Below, piece after piece: positions 1-11,110 of a stretch of 64,000 bases of DNA. The DNA is from Plectrocnemia conspersa (taxonomy: Eukaryota > Arthropoda > Insecta > Trichoptera > Polycentropodidae), in contig VTFK01000168.1 of assembly GCA_009617715.1 (NCBI GenBank), positions 434,001-498,000 on the forward strand. Reading direction: 5' to 3'. A model generated the notes under the pieces. That model saw only the letters and a program-made list of their open reading frames with translations. It was not told where the DNA came from and searched no databases. The position numbers and the translations under genes were made by a program. The first letter of the stretch is position 1. Each line of letters opens with the position of its first letter.

Positions 1-100
1 ATTTATAGGAGTGTTTTATCCTATAGTTTTTTTTAAGAACATTTGAAAAAAAGTTTAATTCCAAAAAAAATATTTAATCTTTAACCCCTTGAGCGGTATC

Positions 101-116
101 GCCGTACATGTACGGT
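101..116. repeat. Subterminal 16-nt palindrome of the left piggyBac-like end
   Basis: GCCGTACATGTACGGT is palindromic apart from its outermost pair and lies 16 bp inside the TTAA-flanked end. The same palindrome recurs at 7444-7459 and 56700-56715 with related flanks, so it marks one repeat family. Subterminal palindromes in DNA transposons often serve as transposase binding sites; that role here is inference. Confidence 0.6.
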
Positions 117-381
117 AATCAATGTTTCACTATTCCGAGGCACCCCAGATATATTTACATATATAACTGAAGATATATGATAATAAATAAAAAACATTTT
201 ATTTATTATTTCTTTAGTTATATTTGTAAATATATCTTTTTAGTGTTTTTTTTTTAAATTTTATTTAATGTAAATTATTTTTATAGAAAATATAACTAAT
301 TTATTGAAAAGTAAAAAATTAATTAGCATAACTTTTCGTTCTGTTTTCGAGAAATATTTTTCTTCTTGTTCTTGATCTTCA

Positions 382-1431
382 GTACTGATTAAGGATTCTG
401 AAGTCTCGGGTTTTTTCGATTCCCGGGACTCGAGACCCAAATTTTTAAAGTCCCGGGAATTCCCGGGACTCGAAACTTTGATTATTTTTCGTATAATCAT
501 GAAAAAAAATTATGTTAAAAAATTAACTTATTATTATTAACTTTAATTAACTTATTATTATTAACTTTAATTAATTTATTATTATTAACTTATATTATTT
601 GTGTTATAGGTACGATAGGTAAAATTTATTAAAACAATTTAAAAACACTTTTATTCGATATTTATTTAGATTTAATTTATTACAATTTTTTAATCGAAAT
701 ATTTATATCAATATTAAGTTAAAACCTTTACTTTTGTAAGGAAAAATATGTTTTTAAAAACACCAAGGCGTTTAATGATGAATCACATAGCCTGTTCCTG
801 GTTTTGTGGCAAATATTCCAGATGTAGAAAAAACTCTCTCGCTTTCTGTAGATGTTGGCTTAATTGTAAGCAATGATTTGAATAAAAGCTCTATATTCGG
901 AGTTCGCTTGATAGTTGAATCTAATATCTGAAACTCCTTTTTTTATTTCTAGTCGTTGAAATATTTTGGTGGTTCGTGCGACAAAATTGTGTTGATTTTA
1001 AATATTTTTTTTAAAAGGAAATTAACAATAATTTCGGAAATTAATAAAGTGGCATCTCGATGACTTAGAGCTTCAACTGCCAGTTTTATAGGAGTGAGCA
1101 CTTCACAAATATTTTCCAATACGTGAATGTTCGATTAATTCCAAATTTGGCCGATGCCAAGATCAATTAATGATTTTCTAATGCAATTTCGTAACATTTA
1201 AAATTTCGAGATCATGGGTAATAAGGAATTCCACCTTGTCTTTATATCGAGACATAAATTAAGCTCGACATCAAATTCGCTCTTTACATATTTTTGTAAA
1301 ATTGCACTTCGGAAAGTCTCGAGTCCCGGGCTATTATTTTTTTAATTCCCGGGACTCGAGACAGCAAACAATCTTTGAATTCTCGGGAATAAATTCCCGG
1401 GTTTTCTCGACACAGAATCCCTAGTACTGAT
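382..1431 (-). mobile_element. Deleted hAT element with a perfect 8-bp target site duplication
   Basis: The element spans 390-1423. Its left end TAAGGATTCTG and right end (reverse complement TAGGGATTCTG) form terminal inverted repeats, and GTACTGAT is repeated exactly at 382-389 and 1424-1431, the 8-bp duplication expected for hAT. Both ends also carry subterminal CCCGGGACTCGAGAC-type repeats. Inside, on the minus strand, is the C-terminal part of a hAT transposase, so this is a deletion derivative of an autonomous hAT. It sits inside the piggyBac-like interval and must be younger than the DNA around it. Confidence 0.8.
772..1258 (-). pseudogene. hAT transposase C-terminal fragment, decayed
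   Basis: The minus strand encodes about 160 residues in mostly one frame. In order these are KTRWNSLLPMISKF, PIKLAVEALSHRDATLLISE, and the hATC dimerisation motif KPTSTESERVFSTSGIFATK, ending in a TAA at 772-774. TRWNS, VEALxxRDATLL and SERVFSTxG are hallmarks of hAT-superfamily transposases. Two internal stop codons near positions 1200 and 1140 break the frame. The N-terminal BED finger and the first catalytic residues are absent, so it cannot encode an active enzyme. Confidence 0.8.
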
Positions 1432-2016
1432 CATCAAAGAAACTGGGCGCTTCAGATTTTAAATACGGTTTTAAAAAAATTGAAGAAAAGGGCGTTCTTC
1501 TGGGCCTGATTTGATTTTGAAGGGTTGAAGTCAGTCTCGCTGCTTTTCTAAAACGTATTTTTGATCTAATTCTCAAGACATCATCATTTTCTGATCTATG
1601 GAATTTTCTGATCTATTCATAAAAGGGTGACAAATTGTATATAAAGAACTATAAACGATTCGCAGTGTTGTCAGCTCCTGCTAAATTGTTTGAAAAATTA
1701 TTCATAGATATGTCTTTAATCAATTTTGGCAAGTTTTGTTGGACCAATAACATGAATTTCATCCAGCCCGTTTCAATGTCATTAGCCTTCTGTATTTCAA
1801 AAAAATATTGAAATATGCTTTTATTATTTATTTAGTATCATAATATTTTATAAGCAAAACTTAAATTTTGTCAATACAAAAGTGAGTTTTGTCGAAAATT
1901 TATTTAATAATATTTTAACCAAATTTACAGTGTTAAAAAATATATAAACAAACCTTACAAATATTTTGAGTTAAATACATTCATACGCAAATTAAATCGT
2001 GTAGCACTTAAGAGCA

Positions 2017-2042
2017 ATTGCTTGGCAACCACTGATCTAAGG
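2017..2042. repeat. Possible solo hAT end
   Basis: Read on the minus strand from 2034, the sequence starts CAGTGGTTGCCAAG, the usual form of many hAT termini (CAGNGGTTNCCAA). No partner end or 8-bp duplication was found nearby, so this may be a truncated end or a chance match. Confidence 0.25.
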
Positions 2043-3424
2043 AATGGTGCGAGACTCACTTGTATATTTTTTTCACATTTTTCTCGTTACTCTTTATGGT
2101 ATAAATAAACACACATACATGTACCAATGACATATTAAACACATTAGCTTCGTCTTAGAGTAATTGCGGAACAAACGAGCGCGATAATGATTCTAGTTTT
2201 AAGCTTTCTAAGCTTTACAATTACCGCGACAACTTAAGATATACCTCCGCCTCCCAATCAACACAGGTGTTAAAACTTAGCAGACTATATGGCAATTAAA
2301 AACTTATAAACAAAATTGTAATAACAACTTGCGCTTAATGTCGCGCCAGCAGGATAATTGAAATTGTTTCGCGTCGCATTTCAAGTTAAGATTAAAATTA
2401 AATCTGAGATCTTAAACTTACAGTTTTAGATTGTTACGGCATTAATGAAAATACCTGACGTCGGTGGGTGAAGTTAGTCAAGCGCAGTAGGCGTAGTGTC
2501 GTAACAGAGCACTATGGCCTTACAAGGACGATCGTTCTCTTCACTTTTATAAATATTATTATATGATGTCAAAAGTGACCTTAGAGAGTCGTTTTCCGAA
2601 AAAAATGAAATTGAAACGCACCACTGGAACGCGCGGTAAATGCCGTCATTTTTTTGTTCAGTCGCGATAATTTGGTGAGCAATTTTCTCATGGTACCGAA
2701 AATAATAATACTTCTGCAAAATAAAATATTTTATCTAACAACAAATTAAAGCTCATCTATTAATTAGTATCCTTTTAGTAGAAATCTATTTCATATATAT
2801 ATATATTGTATAATCCTTGTTCTTGACCATTAAAGTAATTTAATATACTATTACTTACGAGTATACGGTATAGAATTGCGCTTACATTTTCAATTGGCAG
2901 CATTACGACTTCCGAAGAGTCAAGAATCAGAGAAAAGGTTTTCAATTCACGCTCACATGTTCTAGTGTGTAATGGAAGAAAACCTTGCACTACATAAAAT
3001 GTTCAAAAAGAATAAACTGGAAGTTTATTATATGACTAAATAAATTACTGTGCACACAAAGTCATGCGAAAATCGTTTACCCCACAATGTAGCGTAATCT
3101 ACATATATAAAATGTATTACGAAAAAAACGTTAACATATAAACATATATAAATTTATATTTTTTATTCTGTTTTTCGAAAGAGTAATACTGCAATTACAT
3201 TTTAGTATGTTTTAATGGTTCAATAACTTAAGTAATATTACTTCATTGTATTGTTTATTACGGTTCAATATTACTCCCGTGCATTATAAAATATTATACA
3301 GTTTTATTATTTAGAGCAAAATATCATATTATGTTAAAAGTAACGATATATAATAATAATATAACTATAACATTTTATATTTTTAGGTTTTAACGATTAT
3401 AGTTGTATAAAACGTGTTAGTATT

Positions 3425-3600
3425 AAAGGATGATCCAAGTTCAGTTTCCAAATTTTATTTTAAAAAAAACATTCGAACATGTGATGTATATCATTATTCA
3501 TGAAAACTAATATCCTTTGACCTTTTGCAGCAGTTGATTCTTGTGCAACAATTTTAATTTTATTTTTAACATCTCTGTGGTAAACTATTTTGATAAAATA
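3425..3600 (-). mobile_element. Mariner-like 3' end remnant, copy 1
   Basis: On the minus strand this resembles the C-terminal end of the mariner-like element at 34.1 kb: EMLKIKLKLLHKNQLLQKV here against EMYKKLHRKDRLLQ there. It continues into a 3' flank with the CAGTTTCC block seen also at 6.65 kb. Only the 3' end of the element is present and the frame is broken. Confidence 0.55.
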
Positions 3601-3679
3601 TATTTTATTTACATTTATTACTAATTTTTAATAAAAATATATTTATTTGTGCGAATTGCTAAGTTTATTTGCTCTATAA

Positions 3680-3760
3680 CAGCGGTCACAAACCGGTGGT
3701 TCGCGGACCACTGATGGTCCTTGTGAGAATTTTGGTGGTCCACGGAGTAATTTTAATATA
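3680..3760 (+). repeat. hAT-like terminus
   Basis: The sequence begins CAGCGGTCACAAACCGGTGG and continues with GGACCAC/GTGGTCC repeats, a pattern typical of one class of hAT terminal inverted repeats. The other end was not found; the downstream sequence quickly becomes plain AT-rich DNA. It is probably a truncated non-autonomous copy. Confidence 0.4.
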
Positions 3761-4174
3761 CTGAATTTTTTTTAATACTATGTTTTATTATATTTTATTT
3801 TTTTTTATTTATAATTTACATCTCTGGCTCTGACCAATATCCAATATAAGTGATTTAACTATAAAGTAAAGTTGATAGATATTGTTCAATATATTTAACG
3901 GCCGTCTCAAACCTGTTTAGATGACAGATTGTTCTAAAAAACTATGGCATCGCTCATAAAAGTTCAGTAAAAAAACTCTTTAATCCAATAACATCCCCAG
4001 AATTTTCGTAAGTGACCGTAGCAATAATAAGTGGGCGAGCATTAAGTCTCCCTCACATAAAAACAAGTCTTGAATCTTGAATATTTATTTATTGGTAATA
4101 TTTACAGCGTAGTGCGATAAGTAGTGAGATACCATACTGAAACCAAAGTCTGTAAGTCAGTGACTTATATTTTA

Positions 4175-4320
4175 TTAATTATAAACTATTATTACTGATT
4201 TGTGAGATTAGGAATATCTAAGAAAACCTAATTTATGATGATCGATCATAGTTATAAATATATTCTTATCACTAATTCTAATCTCCGTGCTTCGAATCTG
4301 AATATTTTACTGGTCTTGTT
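4175..4320 (-). repeat. SINE-like tail, copy 1
   Basis: On the minus strand this contains CTTAGATATTCCTAATCTCACA, closely matching the tail of the SINE-like repeats at 24.25 and 27.21 kb. Its plus strand aligns with 10975-11110 over the blocks AAACCTAATTTAT and CACTAATTCTAATCTC. It is a dispersed short interspersed repeat without an identifiable tRNA head in this copy. Confidence 0.45.
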
Positions 4321-4999
4321 AGTAACATTCAATATAAAATATATAAAATATCAAACTTTGCGCAAAATTGGAATCTTATAACGGAATAAATGTTATGAAA
4401 ATGTAATTATCCTCTTATGATTTTTATATATTTTTTTTGCGTCTTCTAGCTATTGTGCTTTCATTCTTAGAATGAGGCATTAACACGTCTTATTTAATTA
4501 CCTAAGCTTGTTTCTTAATGCTTTTTATTATCTTAGTGTTTAGTAATGCGTCATAATCGCTCTCTTGAGAAGTATTCATAAGCCTCTAAATTTTGTGTGA
4601 TTATTGTATGTGAACAATATTACATTATCTCTTTATGTTATATAATACATATATAACGTTATATATTTACCCAATACTATCCGAGTTATATATCTAGTAT
4701 TATATAATCATTAAAACATAAAATTTTATTATTATTATTATTATTTTAATATGTAAACTCGGAAGGATCCGTCGTTTAGAAAAGTACCCAAACATTTTCC
4801 GACAATGATTTATAGTCCCACCCGACGTGTTCCAAATCCCGTCGGACGTTTTGCATAAATTAATTCCGTCGAAAATTTCCATAACTGCGTTTCGCAAACT
4901 GCGGTTGCCCTTGCAAAGGTCACAATATGACCTTTCGGAGCTTAATTGCTTCACGCTGTGCCATTTTCTCTGTACCCAGTTGACGTTCCTTGTGAACCC

Positions 5000-5046
5000 T
5001 TAACCTTTTAAGCGGACTGAATGACAACTCTACGTCCACACGTAGG
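5000..5046 (+). repeat. piggyBac-like terminus with palindrome
   Basis: TTAA at 5000-5003 is followed by CCTTTTAAGCGG, then 14 bp later by CTACGTCCACACGTAG (5030-5045), a hairpin with 6-bp arms. The layout mirrors the terminus at 81-116: TTAA, CCxxTTxAGCGG, then a palindrome. The palindrome sequence differs, so it would belong to a different subfamily. No opposite end was seen. Confidence 0.35.
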
Positions 5047-6639
5047 CTGGAATTCATCCAGTCATCCACTGAAACCCTTCCTCAGTATATATATGTATGT
5101 ATACATATTTTTTATCTTGCGTATTGAAGCTAATAACCAAAAGTTGACCTTTCTACAATGTTAATTTGCGCTTTTGCGCCCACGCGACTGCCGTAATATA
5201 TTTCATAATAAAAAAACCAAAAGTTCAAAGCTAATGAGTTAATATTATGCAATTTAATGTATTTTGAAAATTACGTAATATGAAAAAAGCTGAAACCTTT
5301 CACGCGAGTATATCATACATTAAATGCAATGCCGATAAAAACGTTTTTAATATGACATAATAATTTAACCTTTTGCACTTGTATTTTACAAGCGTGTTGC
5401 ACACATCATAAATTATATATATACATTACATGACCTAGGGCTACTTTTAAATGCGCCATTTTTAATTTCTAAATATTGATTTATTGTTTTTAAAAAAAAA
5501 TTTGATTATGATATAAAAATAAATTTTATGATTTATTGTTTTTAGAAAAAAATCAATTTAAAAGCATATGTATAAATATCTTTCTTTTTAAATTTAATGA
5601 TTGCCTAATTTTTGGTTAAGTATAATAAAATATAATAATAATATTTATGATTATTTGTTCTATATAGACATTCTGCCAAATACAGATTTTTTTAAGTAGT
5701 ATGTATCGAAATGCATTGAAAACGTAATTAAGTATTATACTTATACTTTACTTTCTCAGAAGCAGGCAACTATAATTATCTACGCATGATACTTGCGAAT
5801 GAATAAAGTCATAACATTTTAATGATTTTAATGCAGTAATATTTTGTCAGCATAAATCTTCTCAGAAATACTTTTTCCTAGCTCATTCATTTCCATTTTA
5901 TCTTAACGTGATGCATAAAAATATTTAACTGTGTAGTTAAATGTATCGTTGAGTACTAAATCTTGCATTGCTTATCCTCTTTTTTGAGATGGATGATTTA
6001 TTTTCTTCTTATGTCCAATATCTCAAGAATTTTTTTTCATTTTTTCATTTGAAATGGTTAAATAGGTAGATTTGTAAATAAATCATCTGCATATAAAACA
6101 ATAAAAGTCAGATGATCCAAATGAATTTTCAGTAATACTTCATTACGAGTTTTAAGCAGCATTTTACAGTTTTCTTAAAATCATGTATGTCATGTCTAAA
6201 ATGGTATTACTAGTAGAATCAAAAGGCATCTATGTCATTCCCAATATATTTTCTATTATTTAAAGCAATTTAAAATAAATTGATGATCAAATTACCAGTA
6301 TTTTATTTCATTAGTTACTAAAAGATACTTCTATCAATATATTACGGTAAAAAGATTCAGTAATTTCTAACACTATTAGGTGAAATTGTAAAATTATTAA
6401 ATTTCGTCGTAAAATCGGTTAATCTATCGATGGATTTTGGAATCAAGTCTGTACCAGCCGCTTAAAACCTAGAAGTTATGGTTCTCAATCTAAAAGTTTT
6501 GTTTTTACATTTATATACATATTTTATTTAAATAAATTGAATAATGGTTTTTAATTTAACTTAATATTTAGAGAGAATTAAAGTCCGAATTGGGAAGTTG
6601 ATTTTAATGAAGAAATTGTCATGTTTTTATTATTTTAAG

Positions 6640-6835
6640 GATTATTTAACTTCAGTTTCCTATTTAAAATAAACATTAAAAAATATCTTCGTTTTTTATT
6701 ATTATTCGAACATTCGATTTATTTCCTTATGAAAAATAATAATAATTAAATGGCTGCCTCTGGACAATTTTCAGTAACTGATTCTTTCGATGTAATTTTA
6801 AATGACTTTTTCGTACATTGTGGGCGGTATTTTGG
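6640..6835 (-). pseudogene. Mariner-like transposase C-terminal fragment, copy 2
   Basis: The minus strand reads IPPTMYEKVI, stop, NYIERISY, stop, KLSRGSHL, then IIFHKEINRMFE and a stop codon. This matches the C-terminal end of mariner-superfamily transposases (IPxxMxxKVxxNxxxRxxxCxxxxGxHLxxIIF). Two in-frame stops show decay. The downstream flank shares the CAGTTTCC block with the copy at 3.43 kb. No catalytic domain remains. Confidence 0.65.
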
Positions 6836-7479
6836 TCACATTTTCACCGGTAGATATATATTTATTTTTGTGATTAAATAAATTGGACCGCAGTGGATTC
6901 AATAAGAAAAAAAATTGTCCGGTTGTAATTTTTTAATATCAGTGGCAAAGCGTTGAATTATACATATTTGTTAATTTCTTAATATACAGTGAGTAAATTT
7001 TTTTATATTTTTCCATAATTATTTCTGTTGTTATATATTTATTATTATATATTATTACATTTATAGTAAATAATAGGGATAAAATAAGAGATTCTCAACA
7101 TCTTATTGCTATGATTTACTTAACTACTTTTTGTATTAATATATTTTACACTTTTCTACTATCAAATTTTGCTAATTTATTTTACATATTTATTATATAT
7201 TATGTTATTTTGCTTATGTAATTTTTTTATATCAATACAGAGGCTCTCAATATTTTTTTTTTAAATTAATATTAAATATTTTTGTTATGTTAATTTAATC
7301 CATACTCTTTGATTTATTAGTGTTATTTTCTATAGAAATCATTTACAATAATATAAAAAAAAAAATATTTTTTTTATTTAATAATTCTTCAATATATGTA
7401 TGTGTAACTATCTGGGGTAATTTAAAATAGTGAAAGATCGACTACCGTACATGTACGGCGATATTTTCCAATGGGTTAA

Positions 7480-8040
7480 TTCGGTTTTTTGCACTTAAAT
7501 GTGTTACTAAGATATTTAAAAATATTTAAATATTATGAATAAAAATAAAAAAGTGTCTCTCATTTTTTTAGGCTTCGGACGGATTTTTTCGGCTTCTTAG
7601 ACGTTTTTCTTGAAAACTACCCAAAATTACACGTGTTTGTTTCACGCGTCTTCAAGATGTACATTTTTTTTGATAATATAAAAATAGCAAAAATTAAAAA
7701 AAATTATTCTTTTAAGTACAATTTAGGCAGTAGTATTTTTTTATCGTTGCGCTTAATTCAACCATCTTGAAAGCAAAGCGACCTTTACAATCTTAGGACC
7801 TAAAAAAAGATGAAGGACCCGAAAATAATGGATTATTAATGAAGAAGTTTTTGTGACGATTTGATACCTAAAAACATATGGTTTTTCGTGGCCTCTCCTT
7901 TGTACAGACATGGCTTTACAAATTATTTCTGTTAAAGTATGTAAAGCATTTTCGAGTCGGGCTTATTAGCAACGATATTTTGGAGCTGGTTTTATGCATA
8001 GATTGCGATCAGTAATTTAAGGTTAGGTAACCCGTAGGGA
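7480..8040. other. Intergenic, no gene seen
   Basis: This stretch is AT-rich with homopolymer runs. Neither strand carries an open frame or motif I recognise. Confidence 0.6.
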
Positions 8041-8059
8041 TGTGTCTTCGCAGCCAGTA

Positions 8060-8170
8060 AGATGCAGGTGAAAACTAGTGAGAATTTTATTAGATTATGT
8101 AACATATTGCGAGATGTTTTCTCCAAGCAGTAGTGGAGAAGCTAGCGAAGGGATGATGTCCATGAAAGAT
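8060..8170. repeat. Dispersed repeat shared with 51.46-51.57 kb
   Basis: Blocks TATTAGATTAT, ACATATTGCGAG, GTTTTCTCC and GTGGAGAAGCTAGCG occur in the same order here and near 51470-51560. The repeat is moderately GC-rich for this window and probably a retroelement or MITE fragment of unknown family. Downstream it runs into GATCCTCAGGGATCTTATAG-type sequence that is partly duplicated at 8266-8290. Confidence 0.5.
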
Positions 8171-8372
8171 CCTCAGGGATCTTATAGGAGGCAATGGAGG
8201 CAGTTCCTCTTGCTGCGATAATCGTGTTCAAAAGTCTCAGGTCGTATCTTCGCGTGGTAGTGGAAGATCCTCAGAGGTCTTGTAGGTGGCATGGCAGCGA
8301 TAGTATAGCGAGGATTGATACCTCTCTGTTGCGGTGCTCGAGTGGTAATGTCCCTCTCAGGGTGTGAGCGTC

Positions 8373-8401
8373 CATGACAGTATGTTCAACATACTGTCAT
8401 G
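8373..8401. repeat. 29-nt perfect inverted repeat
   Basis: Arms of 14 nt (CATGACAGTATGTT) flank a single central C and are fully complementary. This is much longer than expected by chance. It lies inside the retroelement-like block starting at 8.06 kb. It may be a transposon end junction or a hairpin-forming site; no function can be assigned. Confidence 0.75.
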
Positions 8402-8637
8402 TAAAAATTGCGTAACGGGAATATTGTGGCCTTACCGTTTCATAAAAAATAAATATTCATTTAATGCACCGGTAAATCCTTGCATGTTATTTATGATAGA
8501 ACTCTTTAGTTCTAGTCGTATCGAGAGCCTTTGTGTAATAGCATTATTGTTAAATAATCACTTTTGGTCACAGTAATTACGCGTGTTTCAAGAATCAAAG
8601 GAAAGCCTCTGTAGTCTCCACAGTACCACAAATAATA

Positions 8638-8868
8638 ATGAAACTGCTACTAAGATTTCATTGTTTATTTTTTCTGTTAAGTCTTTTAGTAATCATATAT
8701 GTATATGATACAAATGCTTTAAATTTCCCTTGTCTCTTCTATAATATTTTATGTCATAGCTCAGACGGCCTGTTTGAATATATATTAGTACCTTACTACG
8801 AAAGTAGTACTATTTGTTTTGACGGACAGCATGGACCCTTATGTATATATTATTATACGAATAAATAA
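8638..8868 (+). other. Small open frame with a signal-peptide-like start, doubtful
   Basis: The 76-codon frame starts MKLLLRFHCLFFLLSLLVII, a basic start plus hydrophobic core like a secretion signal, with a plausible cleavage after TNA at residues 25-27. The rest is short, with a few cysteines, and matches no family I know. An AATAAA-like sequence directly follows the stop codon. It lies downstream of a repeat block and could equally be the 3' end of a retroelement, so I do not call it a gene. Confidence 0.12.
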
Positions 8869-8929
8869 ACAACAACAAAAAATCCACTCAATTTTCATAG
8901 AACTCACATGCAAGTTTTTTGTGTTCGTA

Positions 8930-9300
8930 GCGTGCGTGTAGCTTGTGTTGTGCTGGTGCATGCATTAGGCGCAGGCTGGCGCGACCTTGGGTCAATAAAA
9001 CGTGCAACAGTTTCGATGGCCCCGTGGCCCAGCAGATAGAATGCGGGTTCATTCACAAACTTGGGCGCTTGACGCCGGCGTGCAACAGGCTGCCCAGCGG
9101 ATCGATGACGTTGGGGGGCGGCGCCCCCGTCGCCCCCTTTGGCGTTCCCCTTCAGTCGTGACGTCTTATGGCAAGGTCGCCTGCGCTTTCAAAATGTTGT
9201 GGCGGTGCACCCCCTCTATCCATTTCGCATTGACGTCATAAGGCTGCGACGTATTAAGTGGGAGGGGTGGTTTAAAAGATTCGTTTTGTGACGCATTAAG
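8930..9300. other. GC-rich island of unknown nature
   Basis: This block is far more GC-rich and CpG-rich than its surroundings. It contains GGCCCCGTGGCCCAGCAG and GGGTTCATTC, which resemble tRNA A and B boxes but sit too close together for a tRNA. An approximate direct repeat, TGACGTCTTATGGC and TGACGTCATAAGGC, lies at about 9160 and 9232. Open frames overlap on several phases with no recognisable protein. It could be a degenerate tRNA-derived SINE, another transposon fragment or a CpG-rich regulatory block. Confidence 0.4.
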
Positions 9301-10970
9301 TATCAGTACTATGTTTATTTACTCTTATATATTTATTCAATTGTACTTTACGTAGCACATACCAAAATAGCTTAATACAAAGTGCTGTAATTAGTAAAAT
9401 TTTGCCTTATACAATTTTTAAATAATCCGAATTCAAATATATTTAGCTTTACGCGTGTAGCGCGGCGATTTACAAGCGCATGTTTACTTCCACTTACTCT
9501 ACATATGGAACATCTCCCACTGCCCATACAGTGTGTCCTGAGATTGATTTTATTGTTTTAAATGTTATGCCATTAGTATCAAATTTATTTTTTTAATTTG
9601 TTTGTATATCTTATGACTTATTTATATTTTATTTGGTGAAAATAAATAGATTTAATAATTTGCGCCATATTTGTAATAGTGTTTATATCATCACAGTTAA
9701 TTAGTATTTGATCTGAGAGAAATGTTTCAATTAAGATAAAATGTTTAACTATTTCTTTTATTTACAGTTAAATCTCTATTAATATTATATTTATATTAAT
9801 TTTCAGTATTTTTGATAATTGTTTTAATATTTTCCAATATTGTAAATTGTTTATTATTAGCATCAATAAGCATTTTATTATAGTAATCTACTTTTATTTT
9901 TCTCTAATAAGCAGTTACAGTTTTTTTTATTTAACATAGGCTAACTGTTTTTGAGTAATTATTATATTATTTAAGGCTACTGAATTAACATGAAAATAGT
10001 ATATAAATCAACCTAATGCTTTTTATATTTTAGGCCAATAAAAATACAATTAAATAAATATTTATATATTATTACATATTCATAAATAAATTTAGCAGAA
10101 TATAAATCATAAATATTTTTTACAAAATAAGTAATTAGTACATAGTCAAATATAAACAATACGCTTTAATGTAATTTATTTTTAAATTGATCCATGTTTA
10201 TTAAAAAAAAAAATAACAGAAAATATTTGTAAAATATAAAAAATAAAGCGTAAAGAGAGATATTTTCTATATATTATATTTTTAGATTAAAAAAACGTAC
10301 ATATTAATTGTATATGTCATTATTATTAATTAAAAAAACGTACATATGTTCAAAGAAAATATTTTTTATATTGCCTGAAAAGTCGTATTTAACTTGTCTT
10401 TATTTTATATGAAAATCTATACTATAAAACAAAAAATACACGAGTCTGTCGTAAGAACTCCCAAACGGTAAACAGTAGCGACGTGACATTTGAACATATC
10501 GTTCTGACTGCCATTTCCAGGTCAACTGGTCTATTTTCGACATTCAACTTTCAACTTTTATTTAATAAAGACGAACGTGCTACTGCAATACGTGCCAATA
10601 ACACCAATAAAGAAACTGAAAAGCGACGAATTGACGACCGATTTCGTGCTACTATAATACGTTAAAATTACATTTGTAATAACAGGATGAATAAAATTTA
10701 TTATATTGTATAGATCGATTCTGGACGAATCCGAATTAATAATTACAATAAAAATCCATACTTACTTCCCATTATTATTTTATTGATTTAAGCATTAAAT
10801 ATTATTAAGCCCAATGTGTTACAACCGAGTAAACACAATCAAGAACTACTAATTAGCTAAGAGCTGAATCAATGTTTGTGAATATAGTTATTATAAATTT
10901 ATTATTTAAATAGATTTTATTAAATATAAACTATTAATACAGCTGATATTATATGCATGAATTTGCTCTA
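9300..10970. other. Intergenic AT-rich stretch
   Basis: No gene was recognised. A short near-duplicate TTAAAAAAACGTACATAT occurs at about 10288 and 10332. A 60-codon frame at 10483-10665 rich in Arg, Thr and Asn has no family signature and is probably chance or transposon debris. Confidence 0.5.
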
Positions 10971-10974
10971 CTAT

Positions 10975-11110
10975 ATTGTATTGTTCATAAGTGAAATTAT
11001 GTTAGTCTAAGAAACCTAATTTATAATAATCAATTGAAATAAAAATTATATAATAAACACTAATTCTGATCTCTCAAATACGACAGATATTAAAAATATG
11101 GAATTCTAAC
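10975..11110 (-). repeat. SINE-like tail, copy 2
   Basis: This aligns with 4215-4320 across CTAAGAAACCTAATTTAT, AATCAAT and CACTAATTCTGATCTC. The same short dispersed repeat appears in the same orientation and is more decayed. Confidence 0.4.

Larger units (their letters stand above)
85..7475. mobile_element. Candidate piggyBac-like element, or a pair of facing piggyBac-like termini
   Basis: Two inverted termini face each other, each preceded by the tetranucleotide TTAA (81-84 and 7476-7479), the target site typical of piggyBac transposons. The left terminus reads CCCCTTGAGCGG and the right one, in reverse complement, CCCATTGGAAAATATCGCC. Both then carry the same 16-nt palindrome (101-116 and 7444-7459) followed by similar sequence of the type TTTCACTATT and ACCCCAGATA, so matching extends over about 70 bp. 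The interior holds other transposon remnants and no recognisable piggyBac transposase. It is either one old element grown by nested insertions or two solo ends that happen to face each other; the sequence alone does not decide. Confidence 0.4.

Noticed and set aside
261..500. A 79-codon minus-strand frame
   Set aside because: Its sequence spans the left end of the hAT element and its target duplication, so it is a chance frame across transposon termini.
4700..4954. An 84-codon minus-strand frame with a CxxC pair, considered as a piggyBac C-terminal cysteine domain
   Set aside because: Cysteine spacing does not match the family and the tail is low-complexity poly-Ile from an ATT repeat.
9021..9050. 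tRNA gene suggested by A- and B-box-like sequences
   Set aside because: The boxes are only about 20 nt apart and no cloverleaf with an acceptor stem can be formed.
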